Assembly: GCA_002118135.1 (NCBI GenBank)
Contig: BDIU01000218.1
Span: 333 to 27,730 of the forward strand
Source: Trebouxia sp. TZW2008
Taxonomy: Eukaryota; Chlorophyta; Trebouxiophyceae; Trebouxiales; Trebouxiaceae
DNA length: 27,398 nt
Direction of reading: 5' to 3'
How positions within the stretch are numbered: the first letter of the stretch is position 1; each line of letters opens with the position of its first letter. The position numbers were made by a program, and so were the translations under genes. Below are positions 20,702-27,398 of the stretch, piece by piece. The notes beneath the pieces are model-generated. The model was not told the DNA's origin and ran no database searches. It worked only from the letters and a program-made list of their open reading frames with translations.

Positions 20702-22393
20702 CCCCTTCGACTTCGTTATTTTGACATTGTCTATCTGCATGCGAGCCCACACTGCTTTGGCTGACCAGTTTTACTGTGTCTGATCTGACTTTTCTGCTTC
20801 TGGATTCATACTGATGGTTGCCTCCGAATCAAACCTCAGCCCTACAATACCTGATGAGCACGTTTGTACGTACAGTGATGTATTGCAGACCACACCACCT
20901 CATACTCCAGGCAATGCCAAGCTGCTCTGTACTTATCTTTACTAATGTATGGTAAGTTACTGCCTGATGTGTGCCACTCAGGGGCCTTGCAACCGTCTAT
21001 GCAATGGCAACAACATTCAGATGTCAGGCAGCCACACTTACTAGCTGCTAGCACCTTCACAGTGGCAGGATTTATTGGGTATAGCAAAAGGTATAGTGCC
21101 CACAGAAGCATTTTGAGCGCTTTCATGCTATTGACACACTCCTGACACCCCATGAATTCACAGTGGACCACAAGAGAAACGCAACAGACAGCACTGAAGG
21201 CAAAAGCAAATGCGCAGAGAAAACTGTCTCTTGAGCTAAGTACTCGTCATCATTGGCCCAGCTGGATCAAGCGCTTCACAAACTGCTGCAATGGCTGACA
21301 TGTGGGACACTGAAGACATGGCTGCACAGCTGTTTCACTGCCTGCTGATTGCATGCCTGCTGCTGTCCTATGCCATAGCAGGGGTTCCATAGATGCCCTG
21401 CTTCTTGTGCATGTCCTTTGCTACGGAGCTGCTAATCCCGCAGTTGGCCAGCCCCACAGTGTCTCTGACCTGTGCACACTTGGAGAATACCTGCAGGTAC
21501 AAAATCAGGCTGAACATCATTCACCTCTGCACAAGATATTTGATTGCGCTGATTTGACGCCTGCGCCTGCGCAAATGCGAGGTATGTGATATGTGCGACT
21601 CACTCTGTTCCTGTAGGCCATACAGCAGGCTTATGTTATCACCCCAAGGTGTGCAGACGATGGGATGCATGGGATGATGGTGATGGAATGACACATGTCT
21701 GCCTCAAGGTACAGCCCAAAGCGACAATGACCAAAGTATATCAAATTTCCTGCACTCTGCATTGCATGACAACTGATGGTATGGGCTGTGCAACCAGTAT
21801 TGGCTGTAGCTGAGTCAAATGAGCACTGCAAGCGTGGGCCTTTTGTATGTATGCAAGCAGAGTTTAGACCATTTACGACTACAAGCGTGAGTCTTTTGGA
21901 TGTGTGCAAGCAGAGGTGAGATCACTTGCAACTGCCTATGCCAACCTGGTTGGTGGTCTTCCAAGGGCGGCTGGAATCTGGATCACCATCAGAAAACTTT
22001 ATCTGACTGCTGCCCCTGTAACGCTCGTGCTTGATGCATGGATGCAGCTTGTGACGGTTGCCAACAACATTCTCCATCTGCAGCAGACTTTTGTGGTCAG
22101 GCTGCATTTGCATATGTAAGATGCTTCAGTCACAGCAAAGGCAGCAAGGCAACTGTAATGCTGTGAGGCACGGCAACAGGCCTGAAAGCACATACAACAC
22201 GCATGAGGGCGGCTTACTGTTTCCTTGGGCCTGTTGCGAGGAGCATTTGGATGATACTTCTCAAGCTTCTTGTGAGTACCTTGGCCTGTGCCAACTGCAT
22301 GTACCAGCTTCTGGTAATGTTTGTTTGTTCTGCAATCAGCAAGCCTAGTCAGCCCCCGTGTTGCTGATGCTGCGTCAGCAATGGCACTATGCC
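20702..22393. other. Intergenic region, no supported gene
   Basis: Short exon-like stretches with flanking AG and GT occur near 21440-21496 and 21617-21709, and an open frame runs 21904-22119. None joins in phase or resembles a family I know. The region may include the 3' UTR of the small minus-strand gene. A small tandem duplication near 21829 is listed separately. Confidence 0.4.
21827..21930. repeat. 53-bp tandem duplication
   Basis: CAAGCGTGGGCCTTTTGTATG at 21829 is matched by CAAGCGTGAGTCTTTTGGATG at 21882, followed in both by TGCAAGCAGAG. Two units, about 85% identical. No gene context. Confidence 0.7.
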
Positions 22394-22757
22394 TTACGTC
22401 TCATCAGAAAAGATTGGTCTAGCCCCATAGGCGTTCGGTGCTTTGTAGCCGGTCTTGACTGACTCGTGAGGCTTGACCAGAATCTCGCCTGCCATCTTGA
22501 ACTGCACCGTGCCACTGCCGAGAGGACTGCAGACGCACCGCACGCGATGAGTAAGGCAGATCGCAGTTGTGAAAACTTTCTTGCGTTCGCACATTCGCAT
22601 GTAACTGCTGTCACACGACGAAGGTCTGCGCGCTCTTCAGGCTCCAGCACTCAGCACAAACGGCACAAGTGCACAGCTTCAAGCGCAACAAGATGACCTA
22701 CCATTCTCCTGGCACCGTACCGGGCCGTGACCCCTGCAACTGAAGTGAAGCCGGCAT
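22394..22757 (-). CDS. Putative two-exon gene for a 62-residue protein, unrecognised
   Basis: Exon 1 runs 22757-22702 from an ATG and ends at a donor reading GTAGGT. Exon 2 runs 22526-22394 after an acceptor CTGCAG and ends at TAA; the phases match. The protein is small and soluble-looking, with GTVQFKMAGEILVKP and KTGYKAPNAYGARPIF segments in the second exon. I see no signal peptide, membrane span or motif I can name. Support comes from good splice sites, phase agreement and a conserved-looking composition. It is divergent from pelota, with 343 bases between the start codons. It could instead be the last exons of a longer gene, or chance. I assign no function. Confidence 0.45.
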
Positions 22758-23100
22758 GATGGCGACAAGCAGCACAGGCGCAATGCGGAGCTGCCTGACA
22801 CGACTTGGCGCGCTCCTGTGACTATAGCGATGCGACGAGTGATTAGGTCAAGGACTCTTGTTGCGCGGGAATCTCAAATTAAACGAAACGCCTGCATGCA
22901 GTCAGCATGCTGGTCGGCATGCAAAACCATCGACGTTGGGCATCGTGCCGCTGATATCCCAGAAAATATTTACGTTCAAAACGTGCGAGGGCTTTGCATA
23001 GCAGAGCAGGACTCAGATCACAAGCACGATAGGCATCGCAACCACAAGCGTCCAAAGCAGATCGACAGAGTACTGCAGCGCTGATCAGTCGTAAAACGAC
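22758..23100. promoter_or_regulatory. Divergent region upstream of pelota
   Basis: This 343-base stretch separates the pelota ATG from the ATG of the putative small minus-strand gene, so it should hold the pelota promoter. An in-frame TAA at 23092-23094 just before the pelota ATG supports that start. I see no clear TATA box. Confidence 0.4.
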
Positions 23101-26100
23101 ATGAAGCTGCTGGGCAAGCGGACCCGGAAGGGGGAAGAGGGTGCCATAAAGTTGGTGCCTGAGGAAGGTCAAATCCTTTCAACACTGCTGCTGTTCGCAT
23201 TTTCCAGTCAGTCACTGCACACTTGTCTTGGCTGACTTGTTTGCAGTCAGCTGACTGTAAATGCATCAGCAAGAAACATGCATGTATTGTCTGCCATTGT
23301 GCAAAGATGCGACTCACCTGTCAATTGAATTCGAAAAAATCATTCATGCAGGTGAGGACATGTGGCATGCATATAACTTGATACGAGAGGGGGATGCTGT
23401 CACAGCAACAACCTTCAGAAAGGTGCAGAAAGACTCTGGAGGAACATCAGCCATGGCCAGTGAGCGCATCAAGATCAAGCTGACAATCAAAGTGGAGGAT
23501 GTTGATTTTGATGCAGAAGGTGAGCAAGCTCAGATTCTCACGGCACAATGCATGCATGCAGATGCCTTGTCATGCATAGCATGGCTTTTGCATATGTATG
23601 CATGGCACCGTCAGCTACTGCTTGATTGCTCACAAACAGAGCTTTCAGCAAGGAGCAACGGTAGGACTTGCAAGCATGACAGTCTGCCATAAACATGCAT
23701 GCATGCATATGCACATATGCACAATCGTCATTGCCGACATGGCTGACTGCCTTGGGATGGTTTTGGGCTGAGTGCACATGACTCCACAGCAGCTCTATCA
23801 GTGCCCTGTACAAAGCTGACTTGTAGCAATTCACGATAGTGTTTTTGTTTACAGGACAACAGATACGGTTGCGAGGGAAGAACATGACAGAGAACGAGCA
23901 TGTGAAGCTGGGTGCATATCACACACTGGAGATTGAGCTACAACGCCCCTTCAGCTTATACAAGCAGTCGTGGGATGTGCTAGACCTTGACCGTATCAAA
24001 CAGGCTTGCGATCCTGCTACATCGGCGGACCTCGCAGCTGTTCTCATAACGGTGCGCCTCTCTGGTTGGTCACGTGCTGTTCACAATGAAGTCCTGAGTG
24101 GCAGGTCAGCCCTATTTGCTGTTGTCTGCACTTTTGCTGAGTTCCGGAGGATTGATTTGATCATGATGCACTCAAAGCAGGCAAAGGCTTGTGCCTAGGA
24201 CATACAGAATGTTTTGGCGACATCAGTTGCTGTGCATCATTAAGCATTCATGCTCTGCATGCCTTCTGGCAGGGGCTCTGCAGCATCCAAAGAGCTGCAT
24301 GTGCAGTGCCCATGTTGTTAGGCGCAGCCTTCCACAACGTTCAAAGCGCTCTCTTTGTAATGCAGGAAGGGCTGGCCAATCTGTGCTTGGTGGGGTCCAG
24401 TTGCACGCTGCAGAGAGCTTGCATTGAGACCAACATGCTTCGCAAGCGTGGGGCTGCTGCATGCTCTCTGGCAGGGACTGCTCAATACCCAAACAGTTGC
24501 GGATGTGATGCAGGAAGGGCTGGCCAATCTGTGCTTGGTGGGGTCCAGTTGTACGTTGCAGAGAGCGCGCATAGAGACCAACATGCCCCGCAAGCGAGGG
24601 GCTGCTGCAGCCGGGTATGACAAGGCTCTGGAGTCCTTCTTTCACAAAGTAGGTAATGACCCTCAGCTCCCTGTCCAGCAACATCACTTCTTTGCTACCT
24701 ATGTAGTAGCACAATGCCCCTGGCCTGTTAATCTTATTGCTCTTGGCTCCAGTAATGACTTCACATCAAGCATGGACTTTGTTGGAAACAGCTTCAAGAA
24801 TAGGGTTTTGCTGGCCCACGGTGTCTCCCTTACGAGCTCTTTGCGCCTGTACCTCCTGCTCGACTTTTGCTGATGGTGGTGCTCACGCAATGAGAAAGTG
24901 TGGCTGACACCCTTGACTGAGCATCAATGCATACACAGAGCTGCTGCTGCTGTCTAACCTCTGTACGGCCAAGCCAATCACTGCATTGTGATGTGCGCTT
25001 GAAGGCAGCCTCAAACGCAACAGTTCATGTCACCACAGCAGCGAACCAGACCAAACACAGTCTGCATATTGGATTCCAGCTGTGACCTGGATGCTGAAGC
25101 TGTTCCTTTCTGCCAGCCCAAGTTTGACAATGTTTAGAGCGGCAGCGTCCCATGGCTGCTGTGCATTATGGTAAAAAGGAAAGTAAAGTCTATGTTGTTA
25201 GTTGTCACAGGGGGAGCCTTTTTTCTAAAGAGGCAACCTGGGAGCATTATGCTTTGACAGTAGTGTGACGTGTGTACATTGTGGGCAGGTGTACGATGCT
25301 GTGGTACGGCATGTGGATTGGGAAGTAGTCAAATGCCTAGTCATAGCTGGCCCTGGCTTCACCAAGGACTCCTTCAAGACGTTCTTGGATGCTGAGGCTG
25401 TCAAACACGATAACAGGTAAAGTTTCATCTCAAGGGTACTGCAATGCATTCTGACACATCAACTGAAGCCATTGTCTGCATTGTGCAATGCCTGCTGACC
25501 TTTGGATCAAGTCAGGAAATGTTGAGTCATACATGCAAGTCAAATTAGCAGATGAGTCTGCTGCTGCTTTCACCCACAATCGACATATGCAATGCACATC
25601 GCCCCTCAGAATGCTACCTGTCAGCGCTTGCCAGACCTCACTCACTCAGCTTGACTTGACAGATCACTGTCAGACAAGGCAGCACCTTTGCTGTTGTTTT
25701 GAGTTTACCCACACTTTGACCAATACATGTTCCAGATCCTTTGGCAGCATTCTTTTAATGAGTTACAGGACAGGGTGCATTTGACGATTTCCTTTGTCGC
25801 TGCAGACCTCTGATACTGAACAAGCAGAAGGTGCTGTTGGCAGGGGCATCTTCAGCCTACAAGCACTCATTGAAGGAGGTCATGGCCAGCCCAGGCATTG
25901 CCTCACAGATCAAGGTCAGTCTTGTGATCACAATTGGCACCATGCTGCACATGCAGTCAATGCATGCTATGCCGCATACGTCAGGTGCAGTGAGCAGATA
26001 TCTATGGAGGCAGTCCTTACGTTGTGTATGCAGCTAGCAGGGTTCTGAACCCTGACTAGCATGTATGTGACTCCCAGGTCACGGTGATCACAAAGCCATG

Positions 26101-27017
26101 CACACTGATGTAATGACCAGTGCCTGGGGACTCCTGCTAGTCTGACAGTGCATGGCAATGCCATACAGGACGATGCTCGGCATGAACTTCGCTGTGGCTT
26201 CATACCATTTCAAACACTCATGCTTCAGTGATTCAGACACATGTCACGCCAATGATCCCTTTCTGTGCAATGCCGCTTGCTGCCCCTGTTCTGAATGCTG
26301 TCATTGCCATGCTGCAAATTCTGAAGTGCCGCAATGTCCAAGACCAACAGTCAACACTGAACACCCAGGATAAGTTGGTGCTATGCAGGACACTAAGGCT
26401 GCAAAAGAGACCCAGCTGTTGCAAGCCTTTTATGACATGATGGCCAAAGACTCTTCTAGAGCCTTCTATGGTCCGGGGCATGTGCAGGCTGCGCATGAAC
26501 TCGGGGCTGTGCAAACCCTTCTGATCACTGACACCTTGTTCAGAGTGAACAATGTCGCACAGGTGAGTGCTTGGAGATTTCCTTAAAGGTGCCATGCATC
26601 AGCACAGCACATGATACGCTGCATGCATGCATCTTATTCAGTTGAATGCATTCAACATTTGACTTTTGGTGCCTATATGCTCAGTGACTGGTGGGGACAT
26701 CATTGACGCTGAATCATACCTGGATTTGTGCATTGTGCAGAGACAAAAGTATGCAGGTTTAGTGCAGCAAATACAGGAGGCAAGAGGCAAGCAGTCTAAG
26801 CACTGGCTAGCTCATACTTGTTCTGTGCAATGTGCAGAGACAAAAGTATGCAGCGCTAGTGGAGCAAGTACAGGAGGCGGGAGGAGAGGCCATCGTTTTC
26901 TCAGGCATGCATGTCTCAGGCGAACAGCTGAACCAGCTGACAGGACTGGCTGCAATCTTGAGGTTTCCACTGCCTGACCTAGAAGATCAAGAATTCGATG
27001 CTGGAGAAGTGCAATAG
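23101..27017 (+). CDS. PELO: Pelota (Dom34) ribosome-rescue factor, 8 exons
   Basis: Pelota enters stalled ribosomes with the GTPase Hbs1 and splits them in no-go and non-stop mRNA decay, in the cytoplasm. Exons: 23101-23167, 23352-23519, 23855-24051, 24514-24648, 25289-25416, 25806-25914, 26389-26562, 26838-27017; 385 residues, the same length as human pelota, all phases agree. Domain 1 (about 1-130) has [14 protein letters not shown] and GAYHTLEIE. Domain 2 (about 135-265) has EGLANLCLV, the basic PRKRG, and PGF at 211-213. Domain 3 (about 270-371) has [22 protein letters not shown] and [20 protein letters not shown], then an acidic tail. As expected for pelota, and unlike eRF1, there is no GGQ motif. 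An in-frame TAA nine bases upstream fixes the start. Exons 4 and 8 each have a truncated decoy copy just upstream. Confidence 0.97.
23693..23723. other. 31-bp alternating purine-pyrimidine run
   Basis: An uninterrupted alternating purine-pyrimidine stretch built from TGCATGCA and GCACATATGC, in pelota intron 2. Such runs can adopt left-handed DNA under supercoiling; whether this one does is not shown. Confidence 0.7.
24360..24612 (+). repeat. Tandem duplication of pelota exon 4 acceptor end (period 148)
   Basis: About 100 bases (24360-24462), with acceptor ATGCAG/GAAGGG and the first 33 codons of exon 4, recur from 24508, where the complete exon follows. About 92% identical. The upstream copy lacks the exon's last 12 codons and any donor. 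If spliced to exon 3 it shifts frame and stops at 24618-24620. Confidence 0.95.
26708..26892 (+). repeat. Tandem duplication of pelota exon 8 acceptor end (period 97)
   Basis: Bases 26741-26793 match 26838-26890, both preceded by GTGCAG. The upstream copy carries about 53 bases of the 5' end of exon 8, then returns to intron. Splicing to it would shift frame by one base and end at a TGA near 26978, before the end of the gene. Confidence 0.93.
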
Positions 27018-27398
27018 CACTCACACTGATCTTGGGGTTTTCTGCTTCATGTGATCTTGAATATAGCCCTCGTGCGTTCAACGTTGCACCTTGCCTCAGG
27101 CACCGGCGTCACAGCGTTTCAGCGTTTGCAGCAGCTGCGGTTGCAATTGGTTGATTCAACAATATGCCATGATGGAAATTTTTTTGTTTTCATGTGCACC
27201 TGTGCTGCAACAGGGGTTCCAGCGTGTCCGCACGGGCTCGCCATGCCTGTCACTGAAACTGCCATGATGCAGCATTTATAGACAATCTGTGAACATCAGC
27301 GCAATTTTATTGGCTGCCTTGTGTCAACATTGACTGCCAGTGAGAGAGCAGAAAGGTCACGAGCCCCAGCCGAATGGCGAATGGGCGAAAGCCGACAG
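27018..27398. other. Sequence after pelota, no gene seen
   Basis: This should begin with the pelota 3' UTR. I find no TGTAA here and no convincing open frame. The last 30 bases contain short GAATGGCGAATGGGCGAA-like repeats that may lead into a neighbouring gene. Confidence 0.4.

Noticed and set aside
21904..22119. Open frame of 71 codons
   Set aside because: No recognisable motif, overlaps a small tandem duplication, and has no convincing splice partners.
24189..24620. Plus-strand open frame covering both pelota exon 4 copies as one long exon
   Set aside because: It reads the second, functional copy in the wrong frame. The complete exon at 24514-24648 joins exons 3 and 5 in phase and matches pelota length exactly.

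Overview
The window looks like nuclear DNA of a green alga, tentatively a trebouxiophyte-type chlorophyte. Three protein genes are cut into 8-16 short exons by GT-AG introns of roughly 0.1-1.7 kb, many with CTGCAG acceptors. Candidate TGTAA poly(A) signals, typical of chlorophytes, lie beyond two stops, and an F-box/leucine-rich-repeat gene of an algal kind is present. The phylum is an inference; the eukaryotic gene structure is seen directly. All exon joins below were built by hand from splice signals, reading phase and family similarity, and each assembled coding sequence is phase-consistent from ATG to stop.

Layout: 1-1460 holds no gene I can support. 13257 down to 1741 (minus) is a 16-exon gene for a 1047-residue ubiquitin-conjugating enzyme. 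Its C-terminal half matches the end of BIRC6/BRUCE, and its N-terminal third resembles a UBE2Q-type RWD plus E2 fold that lacks a visible catalytic cysteine. 13258-13821 is a short divergent intergenic region. 13822-20220 (plus) is a 9-exon F-box/LRR gene of 634 residues, a likely SCF substrate receptor. 20221-22393 is its 3' region plus unassigned sequence. 22757-22394 (minus) is a possible two-exon gene for a 62-residue protein I do not recognise. 23101-27017 (plus) is an 8-exon pelota (Dom34) gene of 385 residues, the ribosome-rescue factor. 27018-27398 holds nothing I recognise. I saw no tRNA, rRNA, CRISPR array or intact mobile element.

The most unusual property is structural. All three large genes carry local tandem duplications that straddle exon-intron junctions. 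At acceptors, one to four truncated copies of [intron end + exon start] lie upstream of the complete exon. At donors, truncated copies of [exon end + intron start] lie downstream of it. About ten exon ends are affected. Most periods are not multiples of three, and where I read through a decoy it led to a frameshift or early stop. The introns are therefore littered with splice-site decoys.

Functionally, two neighbours divergently transcribed from about 0.56 kb (E2 and F-box) belong to the ubiquitin system, and pelota belongs to translation quality control. No closer pathway link is shown by the sequence.
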